Both the position numbers and the translations under genes were made by a program. The notes beneath the pieces were generated by a model that saw only the letters and a list, made by a program, of their open reading frames with translations, searched no databases and had not been told where the DNA came from. A stretch of DNA of 64,000 bases, taken from Myxococcales bacterium. Lineage in GTDB: Bacteria; Myxococcota; Polyangia; Nannocystales; Nannocystaceae. The stretch covers positions 1 to 64,000 of the forward strand of contig JAEUJW010000036.1 of assembly GCA_016793465.1 (NCBI GenBank), given 5' to 3'. This document shows positions 1-12,373 of this stretch, piece after piece (within the stretch, counting starts at the first letter, position 1; each line of letters begins with the position of its first letter).

Positions 1-134
1 CCTCGCACCTGGGACCTGCTACCGGGCGCTCCGGCGCCTACCCGGACGGGACTTTCACCCGCTGGAACGGTGCAGCGTGAAGCGGTCGCCTCGACCCCTT
101 CGGGGTCTCGTCGGTCCGCTTCGTCAGGACGCAC
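1..134 (-). mobile_element. 5' end of a group II intron (partial, runs off the window)
   Basis: Read on the minus strand, position 134 begins GTGCGTC, matching the conserved GUGYG 5' end of group II introns. Next come a 7-bp stem GAAGCGG/CCGCTTC enclosing a GACCCC-GAA-GGGGTC hairpin, then the GGGTGAAAGTCCCGT segment typical of bacterial domain I, and a GGTAGCAGGTCCC stretch further on. The intron would continue below position 1, where the rest of the ribozyme and a reverse transcriptase/maturase would lie. The insertion point is about 158 bp past the nusB stop codon. This is recognised by motif only; another structured RNA is possible. Confidence 0.7.
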
Positions 135-229
135 CATCGCCGGCCAGTATACGCCAGGGCCGGATCCCGCGCGCAGGGCCGCAGAAGGGCCCGGGACGGC
201 GTTCCCCGGGGCGGGTTCGCCCCCTGTCC

Positions 230-252
230 GGGCGGCCAGGCGAGGGCCGCCC
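230..252 (-). terminator. Perfect GC hairpin downstream of nusB
   Basis: GGGCGGCC and GGCCGCCC form a perfect 8-bp stem with a 7-nt loop, about 40 bp past the nusB stop codon. There is no T-run, so this may be a Rho-independent-like structure, an mRNA stabiliser, or chance in GC-rich DNA. Confidence 0.35.
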
Positions 253-291
253 GGGGCGGGGGGCGGTCACGCGGGGCGGGTCGCGCCGCGA

Positions 292-831
292 TCAGCCGGG
301 CCGCAGCTTGCGGGCGAGGGCCTCGGCGACGCCGTTGACGAACGCGGCGCTGCGCTCGCTGCCGTAGCGCGAGGCCAGGCGCACGGCCTCCGCGAGCACG
401 ACGCCACGTGGCGTTTCGGACAGGTCGGCGGCGGCGGGCGCGGGCTCGCCGGCGGACGGCCGGGGGCGCGGGGACAGCTCGGCGGCGACGAGGCGGAGCA
501 CGTTGCGGTCGACGCGGTCCATGCGGGCGACCCGCCACGAGCGCGAGGTCGCCTCGAGGATGGCGTCGAGCTCGGGGCCGCGGGCGAGGATCGGCGCGAG
601 CAGGTCGCGGGCGAAGCCGACGGCGTCGGCGTCGGCGAGCCAGGCGCGCAGGTCGGTCCCGGCGTCGCCGGCCTCGGCGGGGGCGTGCGTCCAGAAGATC
701 TCCAGCGCCTTCGGCCGCTCGTCGGGGCGGTACGACTCGAGGTGGCAGAGGGCGAGCAGCGCGAGCTCGCGGCCGTGGGCGCGGCTCTGCCGCGAGCGCC
801 GCGCGGCCTCGGCGGGGCGTTCATCCGGCAT
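292..831 (-). CDS. nusB: Transcription antitermination factor NusB
   Basis: NusB is an all-helical protein that binds boxA RNA with NusE (ribosomal S10) in antitermination complexes, mainly on rRNA operons. The 179-residue product has the family pattern: an RxxARELALLALC-like first helix (about residues 17-28), the RMDRVDRNVLRLVAAEL core (about 102-118), and the closing VVLAEAVRLASRYGSERSAAFVNGVAEAL helix region. It is somewhat longer than the usual 140-160 residues because of an Ala/Pro-rich insert before the last helices. It overlaps the end of ribH by 11 bp, the common ribH-nusB operon arrangement, and is probably translated from the same message. Confidence 0.9.
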   Translation of the reverse strand: MPDERPAEAARRSRQSRAHGRELALLALCHLESYRPDERPKALEIFWTHAPAEAGDAGTDLRAWLADADAVGFARDLLAPILARGPELDAILEATSRSWRVARMDRVDRNVLRLVAAELSPRPRPSAGEPAPAAADLSETPRGVVLAEAVRLASRYGSERSAAFVNGVAEALARKLRPG

Positions 832-1336
832 CGACGTCCTCGCGTTCGGGGCCGGCGAGGGCGCGGAACACCCGGACCTGCTCGACGGCGGCCATGGCCG
901 CCTCGGCGCCCTTGTTGCCGGCCTTGGCGCCCGCGCGGTGGATCGCCTGCTCGAGCGTGTCGGTGGTGAGCACGCCGAAGCTGACGGGCACCTCGAAGGC
1001 GAGGCCGAGCTGGCCGATCGCGCGGGTGACCTCGCCGGCGATCAGGTCGAAGTGGATCGTGTCGCCTTTAATCAGACAGCCGAGGGTGATGACGGCGTCG
1101 CAGCTGCGGGCGCCGAGCACCTGGCTGACGGCGCTGGGGATCTCGAAGGCGCCCGGGACGCGCACGACGGTGATGTCGGCGGCCGCTGCGCCGCTGCGCA
1201 CGAGCGCGTCGATCGCCCCGTCGAGCAGGCGGTCGGTGATGAAATTATTAAAGCGGCTGACGACGATCGCGAACTTGAGGCCGCGGGCGTCGAGGTTGCC
1301 CTCGATGACGGTGACTCCGGCGGGGACATCGGCCAT
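821..1336 (-). CDS. ribH: 6,7-dimethyl-8-ribityllumazine synthase
   Basis: The penultimate enzyme of riboflavin synthesis condenses 5-amino-6-ribitylaminouracil with 3,4-dihydroxy-2-butanone 4-phosphate. The 171-residue protein has VSRFN (26-30), VPGAFEIP (60-67) and the GCLIKGDTIHFD active-site segment (86-97), including the catalytic histidine. The start at MADVPAG was chosen because an upstream in-frame codon would add an unconserved Pro/Arg-rich tail. The gene carries two isolated AT-rich codon runs (ATT-AAA near 1070 and TTT-AAT-AAT near 1245), unusual here. No FMN riboswitch fits in the roughly 80-bp space upstream. Confidence 0.93.
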   Translation of the reverse strand: MADVPAGVTVIEGNLDARGLKFAIVVSRFNNFITDRLLDGAIDALVRSGAAAADITVVRVPGAFEIPSAVSQVLGARSCDAVITLGCLIKGDTIHFDLIAGEVTRAIGQLGLAFEVPVSFGVLTTDTLEQAIHRAGAKAGNKGAEAAMAAVEQVRVFRALAGPEREDVDAG

Positions 1337-1417
1337 GGCGGGCGGAGTATCCCGTCTCGCGCCGGGCGGCAAGTCGGACGAATTGGCGTGTGCATCCGCA
1401 CGGTTTCGCCGCTCTCG

Positions 1418-2203
1418 CTACGCGAGCAGGCGTTCGCGGAGGAACGCCAGCACGCGCTCGCGGGCGGCGTACGTCGGGTGTCCGGGTTCGTCGACGAGGT
1501 GGCGAGTCAGGACCGAGTGGGCCATGCGAGGGATCTTGTGCGGGTTGCCGGGGGACGAGTCGATCTCGACGGCGAGGAAGGCGTCGCCGAGCTCGTCGCG
1601 CAGGCGTTCGAAGCGCTCGCGCGGGACCAGCGGGTCGCCGGTGAAGCGCAGGCCGAGCACGCAGGCGCCGGCGGCGGCGCGCTGCTTGATGCGGACCAGA
1701 GTGCCGGCGTCGACGCCGAGGTCGCGGCGCTGGGTCGGCGTGACGCCGAACGGCAGCGACGGCTGGCTGAGCACCGGGGCGAGCATTCGGTCGTCGACCA
1801 TCATGGCGAGCGCGAAGCCGCCGGTGAGGCACATGCCGACGGCGCCGACGCCGGGGCCGCCGCGCTCCTCGTGGGCGCGGCGGGCGAGGTCGCGGAGCCA
1901 GTCGACGATCGGGCTGCGCTTGCCGGCGGCCCAGGTCGCGAACTCGCGGGCGACGCAGGCGCGGGCCATGCTGCCGAGCACGTACTGCGGGCTGAGCTCG
2001 CGGCCGGGCGTGCCGATCAGCGAGGGCATGTACACGGTGAAGCCGGCGTCGACGACCCGCCGCGCGAAGTCGACGACCGCCGGGTAGAGGCCGGGTATCT
2101 CGTGCATGACGACCACGGCGGGGCCCCTGCCCTTCACGTAGAGCGGGCGCGTGACGTGCTCGTGGGTGTGGCTGGTGCGCGTGAAATCCGGGTACTCGGA
2201 CAT
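1418..2203 (-). CDS. Dienelactone hydrolase family protein
   Basis: An alpha/beta hydrolase of the dienelactone hydrolase type, 261 residues, probably cytoplasmic. The N-terminal part has the VVMHEIPGL strand-loop carrying the family's conserved Glu. The nucleophile elbow is GMCLTGG, giving a cysteine nucleophile as in dienelactone hydrolase. A later GNPHKIPRMAHSVL segment can supply the histidine. The true substrate cannot be told; members cleave lactones, esters or thioesters. The start is supported by a TATCCT -10 box six nucleotides upstream, which predicts a leaderless message. Confidence 0.85.
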   Translation of the reverse strand: MSEYPDFTRTSHTHEHVTRPLYVKGRGPAVVVMHEIPGLYPAVVDFARRVVDAGFTVYMPSLIGTPGRELSPQYVLGSMARACVAREFATWAAGKRSPIVDWLRDLARRAHEERGGPGVGAVGMCLTGGFALAMMVDDRMLAPVLSQPSLPFGVTPTQRRDLGVDAGTLVRIKQRAAAGACVLGLRFTGDPLVPRERFERLRDELGDAFLAVEIDSSPGNPHKIPRMAHSVLTRHLVDEPGHPTYAARERVLAFLRERLLA

Positions 2204-2209
2204 GCCGCC

Positions 2210-2215
2210 AGGATA
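2210..2215 (-). promoter_or_regulatory. -10 box of a leaderless promoter (hydrolase gene at 2203)
   Basis: TATCCT lies 6 nt before the ATG at 2203 on the minus strand. That spacing places the transcription start at or next to the start codon. Confidence 0.55.
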
Positions 2216-2300
2216 TCGCGTGCGCCGTCGGTCGACGCGCGGGCGAAGAAAGCGGAGCGCCCGGACGTCGCGGGTCCGGGCGCCGCGCGGGGGCGGAGGC

Positions 2301-5060
<2,760 letters not shown>

Positions 5061-5389
5061 GGGAGCCCGAAGCCCGGCAAAAGTCAATCTCCTCATCTTC
5101 GCCGCTCGCGGCGCTCCGCGGTTCGGACGGACGGGGCCGGCCGGTCCGACGGCGGCCGCGAATGTCGCGGACGCCGACGCGCGCCGGCCGCGTGAGCGGC
5201 CGCAGGTCGGCGACGGACCCGCGGCCGTGGATTGGGCTTGACGCTCGCGGGGCGGGCGCGGAGCGGGTCTTTCGCCGCCGGCCGTCGGTCGGGGTTTGTT
5301 GTCCACGCCGCGGTCGCGATGTCGGCGCGGCCGGGCGACGATTGCAACGACCGCGGGGCGGCGGCCGATGTATAGGGAGGAGGCAGCGC
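5061..5389. other. Divergent intergenic region, 329 bp
   Basis: This lies between the kinase start (minus) and a small plus-strand gene, so it should hold both promoters. A TTGACT -35-like box is seen on the minus strand near 5088, and TTGCAA at 5342-5347 on the plus strand, but neither has a convincing partner. Open frames across it have poor codon character and no ribosome site. No RNA gene was recognised. Confidence 0.4.
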
Positions 5390-5719
5390 ATGGCGGAACG
5401 CGACGACGAGGCGATGGCGACGCGGGGCGTGGGTCCCGTGGTCGTCCCGGGGGGCCCCGAGGGGATCGCCCGGGCGACGGCGACGACGGGGCCGTCCGAG
5501 GTGACGTCGGTGACGACCGCGGGCGAGACGGCCGCGATCGCCGCGGCGCTGGCCGGCGGGGCGATCGATCCGGCGGGCGCGCAGGCCGAGCTCATCGCCG
5601 CGACGGTCGCGGGCATGCGCCCGGCGGGCGCCGACCCGGCGGTATGGGCCGCGATCGAGGCCGACGTCGTGGCCCTGCTGGCGGGAGATCCCGGGCTGGG
5701 CGATCTCTTGCGGCGCTGA
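5390..5719 (+). CDS. Small conserved-looking protein of unknown function
   Basis: 109 residues, not recognised. The start is well supported by a strong Shine-Dalgarno run, AGGGAGGAGG, ending about seven nucleotides before the ATG, one of the few clear ones in the window. The N-terminal part is Gly/Val/Thr-rich and unstructured-looking. The C-terminal half (from about residue 40) is an acidic Ala-rich helical stretch ending AGDPGLGDLLRR. No signal peptide or membrane segment is seen. It stands alone between divergent and convergent neighbours. Confidence 0.65.
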   Translation: MAERDDEAMATRGVGPVVVPGGPEGIARATATTGPSEVTSVTTAGETAAIAAALAGGAIDPAGAQAELIAATVAGMRPAGADPAVWAAIEADVVALLAGDPGLGDLLRR

Positions 5720-5776
5720 CCGCCCTGGCGCGAAGGACAGGACCCTGCGGCCAGGCCCGGTCCGCGGCGCCCAGCA

Positions 5777-6046
5777 TCAGGACAGCAGGCTGCGGACCTT
5801 CGGCGAGACGAAGTGGGCCTCGGTGTCGAAGCGCGAGCGCAGGGCCTCGGACAGCACGTGGACCCGCTCCACCGGCTTCAGGCGGCGATCCATGATGACC
5901 CGCCACTCGCCGCGGACCTTGCACAGGCCGCCGGTGGTGCTGCCGACGTGGCCGGGGCCGGTCATCACGTCGTAGGACACGCGCACGCCGAGCTCCTGGG
6001 CGAGCTGCTCGAGCTCCTGCAGTTGCTTGTGCACGTCGGCGGCCAT
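5777..6046 (-). CDS. Small protein of unknown function
   Basis: 89 residues from the ATG at 6046 (a GTG two codons earlier is also open). It begins with a helical, Gln/Glu-rich stretch (VHKQLQELEQLAQELG), then a beta-like CKVRGEWRVIMDRR segment, and ends in a helix VERVHVLSEALRSRF. The strand-turn-helix pattern looks like a folded small domain, not a shadow frame. A TACATT box nine nucleotides upstream could give a nearly leaderless message. No function is assigned. It ends convergently with the small gene at 5390-5719, 57 bp apart. Confidence 0.6.
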   Translation of the reverse strand: MAADVHKQLQELEQLAQELGVRVSYDVMTGPGHVGSTTGGLCKVRGEWRVIMDRRLKPVERVHVLSEALRSRFDTEAHFVSPKVRSLLS

Positions 6047-6091
6047 GCGCACGCGAATGTAGCAGCCGCGGACCCGGAGAGGCCGCCGAAT

Positions 6092-7171
6092 TCAGCCCCG
6101 CTGGGCGGTGCGTTTGGGGGTGGCGCCGGGGTCGGCCTGGAGGGCCCGCTCGAGCGACTCGAGGGCCTCGGCGACGGCGGTGCCGGCGGCGAAGCGGGGG
6201 GTCTCGACGACCACGCTGACGATCTGATCGCCGGGGCGGCCGCCCTCCGCGCCCGGCACGCCCTTGCCGCGCAGGCGCAGCTTGGACCCGCTGGCCACGC
6301 CGGGGGGGATCTCGACGCTGGCCGTGCCGGTCAGCGTCGGGACCGGCACGCGGCCGCCGCGGGCCGCCTCGACCACGCTGACGTAGACCTCGCCGAGGAT
6401 GTCGTGGCCGTCGCGGCGCAGCCACGGGTGCGGGCGCACGTTGACGGTCACGCGGAGGTGGCCGGGGGCTCCGCCGTACTGGCCGGGCTCGCCCTGGTCC
6501 TCGACCACGCGCTCGGCCCCCGAGTCGGTGCCGGGCGGGATCTTGACCGAGAAGCTGCGCTTCTCGCGGCGCGAGCCGCGGCCGCTGCAGATCGGGCACG
6601 GGTCCTGCTGGATCATGCCGACGCCGCTGCAGCGCCCGCACGGGCTGTAGCGGCGCAGCAGGCCGCCGCTCTTGACCTCGCCGCGACCCTGGCACAAGGG
6701 ACAGGTGACGGGCGCGCGGCCGCCGGGGCGGGTGCCGGTGCCGGTGCACGGGCCGCAGGTGCCGAGGGCCTCGAAGCTGATGTCGTGGGTGCCGCCGAGG
6801 GCGGCCTCGGCGAGGTCGAGGCTGAGGGTGTAGCGGACGTCGCGGCCGCGCCGGCGCTCGCGCTTCTGGCGGCCGAACAGGTCGCCGACGACGGCGGACA
6901 GCAGGTCGCGGGCGGTCTGCAGGGTCACGGGCTGGCCCTGCACGAGCGCCTCGGGCAGCAGCCGCTGGGTGTCGTAGCGGGCGCGCTGGGCCGGGTCGCT
7001 GAGCACGGAGTAGGCGGTGGAGATGGCCCGGAAGCGCGACTCGGCGTCGGGGTCGCCGGGGTGGCGATCGGGGTGGGTGGCCAGCGCGAGGCGGCGATAG
7101 GCGCGCTTGATCTCGTCCTGGGGGGCGTCGGGCGGGACGCCGAGCACGGCGTAGTGATCCTGGAAGGCCAT
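6092..7171 (-). CDS. dnaJ: Co-chaperone DnaJ (zinc-finger type, no G/F linker)
   Basis: The Hsp40 partner that delivers clients to DnaK and stimulates its ATPase. The J domain covers residues 1-68 with HPD at 33-35. Four zinc-binding CxxCxGxG repeats lie in the middle (CGPCTGTG, CPLCQGRG, CGRCSGVG, CPICSGRG), followed by the beta-rich client-binding region (VNVRPHPWLRRDGHDI). The Gly/Phe-rich segment that normally joins the J domain to the zinc finger is missing and replaced by a helical, basic linker (LLSAVVGDLFGRQKRERRRG). It lies 11 bp after dnaK and closes the operon. Confidence 0.92.
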   Translation of the reverse strand: MAFQDHYAVLGVPPDAPQDEIKRAYRRLALATHPDRHPGDPDAESRFRAISTAYSVLSDPAQRARYDTQRLLPEALVQGQPVTLQTARDLLSAVVGDLFGRQKRERRRGRDVRYTLSLDLAEAALGGTHDISFEALGTCGPCTGTGTRPGGRAPVTCPLCQGRGEVKSGGLLRRYSPCGRCSGVGMIQQDPCPICSGRGSRREKRSFSVKIPPGTDSGAERVVEDQGEPGQYGGAPGHLRVTVNVRPHPWLRRDGHDILGEVYVSVVEAARGGRVPVPTLTGTASVEIPPGVASGSKLRLRGKGVPGAEGGRPGDQIVSVVVETPRFAAGTAVAEALESLERALQADPGATPKRTAQRG

Positions 7172-7182
7172 CGTCTAGGGTC

Positions 7183-9050
<1,868 letters not shown>

Positions 9051-9054
<4 letters not shown>

Positions 9055-9593
9055 GCGGCGCCGGTGTCCTTGGAGTCGCCGCCGCCGGTCGAGCCGGGGC
9101 CGGCGATGACGACGCGGGCCGGACGCAGCAGGCGGTCGCCCTGGCGGTAGCCCTTCTCGAACTCGCGGACGACGACGCCGGGCGCGTGGTCGGGCGAGTC
9201 GACCTGCTGCAGCGCCTCGTGGATCGCGGGGTCGAACGGGTGGCCGACGCCGGGCACGGCCTCGATGCCGGCCTTGGCGAGGGCGCCGCGGAACTCGCGG
9301 TTGACCATCTCGATGCCTTTAAAAAGGTTGTCGTTGCCGCGGGCGAGCTCGAGGGCCCGCTCGAGGTTGTCGGCGGTCGGGAAGAACGAGCCCAGCAGGT
9401 CCTGGCGGGCGCGGAACACGGCGTCGTCGATCTCGCGGCGGGTCCGCTTCTTGTAGTTCTCGAGCTCGGCGACGGCGCGCAGCCACTTGTCCTTCAGGAG
9501 GGCGGCCTCCTCCTGGGCGAGGGCGAGGCGCTCGCTCGTGTCGTCGCCCAGGGTCACCTCTTCAGCGGGGGTGTCGTTCGGTTCTTGGCTCAT
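9051..9593 (-). CDS. grpE: Nucleotide exchange factor GrpE
   Basis: Releases ADP from DnaK. The 180-residue protein has the usual order: a short acidic N-terminus, a long coiled-coil helix (about 20-75, with WLRAVAELENYKKRTRRE), then the beta-wing domain with GVGHPFDPAIHEALQQV and a GYRQGDRLLRPARVVIA signature. In-frame ATG codons at 9608 and 9632 would add an unconserved tail. The stop codon overlaps the dnaK start, so the two should be translationally coupled. Confidence 0.93.
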
Positions 9594-9674
9594 GCGGGTA
9601 CCGTTCATGACGATGCCGGCCGCGACGCGCAAGACGGGCTCCGGGTGCCCGTGGTCGTGGTCGGCTGTGAGGGT

Positions 9675-11039
9675 TCACTCGCTGGCGCGCGCCGCCAGCG
9701 CCCGGGCGGCGTACTCTACCAGAGGGATCACCGCCTCGTAATCCATGCGGTCGGGGCCCAGCATGGCGACGGCGGTGATCATGCCCGACGAGGCGTGCAG
9801 CTCGCTGCGGCAGCCGACCAGGCTCAATCCCGCGGGGACGCCGGGGCGACCGGCGTCGACCTCGGTCCCGGGGGTGAGCGGCCCCTCGGACCCGCCCGCG
9901 GGCGCGGCGAGGTGGCCGCTCGACGGGGCGAGGTGGCCGCTCGACGGGGCGAGGTGGCCGGGCGGGGCGTAGGGGCCGGCGGGCGGGGCGTAGTGGCCGG
10001 CGGGCGGGGCGTAGTGGCCGGCGGGCGGGGCGTAGTGGCCGGCGGGCGGGGCGTAGTGGCCGGCGGGCGGGGCGTAGTGGCCGGCGGGCGGGGCGTAGGG
10101 GCCGGCGGGCGGGGCGTAGTGGCCGGCGGGCGGGGCGTAGGGGCCGGCGGGCGGGGCGTAGTGGTGGGTGCCGACCAGCACCTCGGCGCGCGGGGCCCCG
10201 ACCGGCTCGGGCAGCAGCTGGCACAGCAGCTCGGCGAGCGCGTGGTAGTCGTCGAACAGCGCGAGCATCTGCGCGAGCGTGGCGGGCAGGGCCGACTCGG
10301 CGAGCAGGCGCTGGCCGGCGATCTGCATCCACAACGGGCCCTGGGCGATCGCCGAGCACAGCCACAGCCCGAGGCGCAGGCTCTCGGCGAGCAGGCGGTC
10401 GACCCGCGCCTCGTGCTCGGACCACAGGCGCGTGAGGTCGGCGCGGGCCTCGGCCAGGGTCTTGCCGGTGCACAGCGAGCGCAGGCGTTCTTGCAGGCGC
10501 ACCAACCCCGCGGGGTCGCCGGCGACCCGCGGGTCGAGCGTGACCGGGTGGACCAGCGGCTCGCCCTCGCCGAGGCCGACGACGACGAGCGCGCGCGCCC
10601 CCTGCACGGGCACGAGGTCGAGGTGGCGCATGACCCCGCGGCGGCCCGGCGCGACGAACGTGACGGCGACGCAGCCGACCAGCTCGCTCAGCACCTGGGT
10701 CGCGGTGCGCATGCCCTCGGGGCCGTGCACGAGCTCGGGCAGGGCGACGTCGACGGCGCGGCGGACCTCGGCGCTCGGCGGCGGGAGGGCGCCGAGCGCC
10801 TGCACGTACAGGCGCATGCCGGCGGCCGTGGGCACGCGCCCGGCGGAGTGGTGGGCCTGGTGCAGCAGGCCGTGCTCCTCGAGCGCGGCGAGCTCGCTGC
10901 GGATCGTCGCCGACGAGCACTCGAGGTGTCGCGAGAGCGTGGCCGAGGCGACGGGACGTCCCGTGGCGATGTAGGCGCGGCACAGGGCGAACAGGATCCG
11001 CCTGCGCCGTGGGCTCATGTCGGGCACGAGAAGTCCCAT
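9675..11039 (-). CDS. hrcA: Heat-inducible transcription repressor HrcA with an internal peptide-repeat insert
   Basis: HrcA is a dimeric winged-helix repressor that binds CIRCE operators and is stabilised by GroEL. The N-terminal domain is clear (ASATLSRHLECSSATIRSELAALEEHGLL, AGRVPT), and the C-terminus has the family close GPDRMDYEAVIPLVEYAARAL. Between the EVLVGTHH strand and the SLVG strand of the GAF-like domain lies a foreign block: ten YAPPAG[H/P] heptapeptides followed by three HLAPSSG-like units. This makes the protein about 100 residues longer than usual. ATG 11039 was chosen; GTG 11051 is also possible. No CIRCE was found near any gene of the cluster. Confidence 0.88.
   Translation of the reverse strand: MGLLVPDMSPRRRRILFALCRAYIATGRPVASATLSRHLECSSATIRSELAALEEHGLLHQAHHSAGRVPTAAGMRLYVQALGALPPPSAEVRRAVDVALPELVHGPEGMRTATQVLSELVGCVAVTFVAPGRRGVMRHLDLVPVQGARALVVVGLGEGEPLVHPVTLDPRVAGDPAGLVRLQERLRSLCTGKTLAEARADLTRLWSEHEARVDRLLAESLRLGLWLCSAIAQGPLWMQIAGQRLLAESALPATLAQMLALFDDYHALAELLCQLLPEPVGAPRAEVLVGTHHYAPPAGPYAPPAGHYAPPAGPYAPPAGHYAPPAGHYAPPAGHYAPPAGHYAPPAGHYAPPAGPYAPPGHLAPSSGHLAPSSGHLAAPAGGSEGPLTPGTEVDAGRPGVPAGLSLVGCRSELHASSGMITAVAMLGPDRMDYEAVIPLVEYAARALAARASE
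9909..10160 (-). repeat. 21-bp in-frame tandem repeat inside hrcA
   Basis: Ten copies of a 21-bp unit with exact 21-bp spacing (TAC codons from 9969-9971 to 10158-10160) encode YAPPAGH or YAPPAGP. Next to them, two to three degenerate 21-bp copies encode HLAPSSG. Copies differ mainly at one H/P codon, so the array is young or still being homogenised. It is a coding minisatellite, not a CRISPR. Confidence 0.95.
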
Positions 11040-11120
11040 AGCGCGAACCACGCGACGGCGCCAGCGTCGGCGGCGGCTCGCGGGCGCGCGCCCCCTGCCC
11101 CGCCCCGGTCGAGCGTCCGG

Positions 11121-12284
11121 TCACTCGCCGCGGCGCGGGGCCAGCAGGTCGGCCGCGATGGCGTCGTGCCACAGCCAGCGCCCGGGCGCGACGCGCAGGC
11201 GGTCCGGGCCGAGCTCCAAGTTGCCGCGCTCGACCTGGCGGCGCGTGCGGGCGGCGACGAACGCCCGATCGACCGCGGGGAAGCGGGCCAGGTAGGCCGC
11301 GAGGTCGAGGCCCGGGAGGTGGCGCAGGCCGGTCCACAGGCCCTCGACGGCGGCCGCCAGCGGCGTCAGGTCCTCGACCTCGCCGCGCGGGTCGGCCAGC
11401 CAGGCGTCGAGCCCGCGGGGGTTGCCGCGGCGGACCACCGCGCCGTCGGCGGCGTACACCGCCGAGTGCGCCGAGGGCCCGAGGCCGACGTAGTCGCGCC
11501 AGGTCCAGTAGCCGAGGTTGTGCCGCGCCTCGCGCCCGGGGGCCGCGTAGGAGGCGACCTCGTAGTGCGCGAGCCCGCCGGCGGTCAGCGCGGCCTCGGC
11601 GGCGAGCAGCATGTCGGCCTGGTGATCGGGGTCGGGCAGGCGCCGCTTGCCGCGGCGCACCAGCGCCTCCCACGGCGTGCCGGACTCGACCGTGAGCGCG
11701 TAGATCGAGACGTGCTCGGCGCCCTCGCCGAGCAGCACGGCCACGTCCTCGGCCAGCGACTCCGGGGTCTGCCCGGGCCAGCCGACGATCAGGTCGACGC
11801 TGACCGCGAGGCCGGCGGCGCGCATGGTCGCGATCGATCGCCGGGCCTCGTCCGCGGTGTGCACCCGCCCGAGCGAGGCCAGGCCGTCGACCGCGAAGGT
11901 CTGCACGCCGAGCGACACGCGCGTCCCGCCGAGCTCGCGGATCGCCGCGGCGAGGGCCGCGTCGGCGTGCTCCGGGTTGACCTCGACGGTGGTCTCCTCG
12001 CGGCCGGCGCCGGGGAAGTGGGCGCGCAGCCAGCTCGCCAGCGCGGCGAGGCCGGCCGGGCCGAGCAGGCTCGGGGTCCCGCCGCCGAGGTAGACCGTCG
12101 CGAACACCTGGTCTTCAGGCCATGTCCCGGAGGACTTGTCCGCGAGCTCCATCCGCTGCGCGCGCTCGCGCTCCAACCCGCGGATGAACGCTTCGGCGGC
12201 CGGATCGCGGCCGACGCGGAAGTCGAAGTCGCAGTACGGACAGGCCCGCGCGCAGAACGGGACGTGGATGTAGAGCCCGGCCAT
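11121..12284 (-). CDS. hemW: Radical SAM heme chaperone HemW (coproporphyrinogen oxidase-like)
   Basis: 387 residues. The 4Fe-4S/SAM motif is at the N-terminus, CARACPYCDF (Cys 11, 15, 18), followed by VYLGGGTPSLL and the GWPGQTPESLAEDV segment of the HemN/HemW family. The protein lacks the N-terminal extension that places a fourth cysteine next to the cluster in true oxygen-independent HemN, so HemW, a heme-inserting chaperone, is the better name. It precedes hrcA as in many Firmicutes (hemW-hrcA-grpE-dnaK-dnaJ). Confidence 0.88.
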   Translation of the reverse strand: MAGLYIHVPFCARACPYCDFDFRVGRDPAAEAFIRGLERERAQRMELADKSSGTWPEDQVFATVYLGGGTPSLLGPAGLAALASWLRAHFPGAGREETTVEVNPEHADAALAAAIRELGGTRVSLGVQTFAVDGLASLGRVHTADEARRSIATMRAAGLAVSVDLIVGWPGQTPESLAEDVAVLLGEGAEHVSIYALTVESGTPWEALVRRGKRRLPDPDHQADMLLAAEAALTAGGLAHYEVASYAAPGREARHNLGYWTWRDYVGLGPSAHSAVYAADGAVVRRGNPRGLDAWLADPRGEVEDLTPLAAAVEGLWTGLRHLPGLDLAAYLARFPAVDRAFVAARTRRQVERGNLELGPDRLRVAPGRWLWHDAIAADLLAPRRGE

Positions 12285-12292
12285 GGACCGTG

Positions 12293-12370
12293 GAGCCGAT
12301 CAGGTCCGCAGGGCCGTGGAGCCGCTCGGGCCCGCGGGGCCGTGGAGCCGCTCAGGTCCGCAGGACCGTG
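12293..12370. repeat. Three tandem 26-bp repeats with covarying hairpin arms
   Basis: Units at 12293-12318, 12319-12344 and 12345-12370 fill the gap between the Thg1-like stop and the hemW start. Each can fold: GGTCC-GCA-GGACC in unit 3, GGCCC-GCG-GGGCC in unit 2, GGTCC-GCA-GGGCC (one G-U pair) in unit 1. The arms change together, which points to selection on a hairpin such as a terminator or processing site. Confidence 0.8.
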
Positions 12371-12373
12371 GGG

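Noticed and set aside
1..134. RNase P RNA or SRP RNA at the left edge
   Set aside because: The GAGGAAAGTCCGGGC core of RNase P and the GGAAGCAG loop of SRP RNA are absent; the 5' GTGCG and GTGAAAGTCC fit a group II intron better.
9909..10160. CRISPR-like repeat array
   Set aside because: Unit is 21 bp with no spacers and stays in the hrcA reading frame.
11040..11120. CIRCE operator upstream of hrcA
   Set aside because: No inverted repeat resembling TTAGCACTC/GAGTGCTAA was found here or before hemW, grpE or dnaK.
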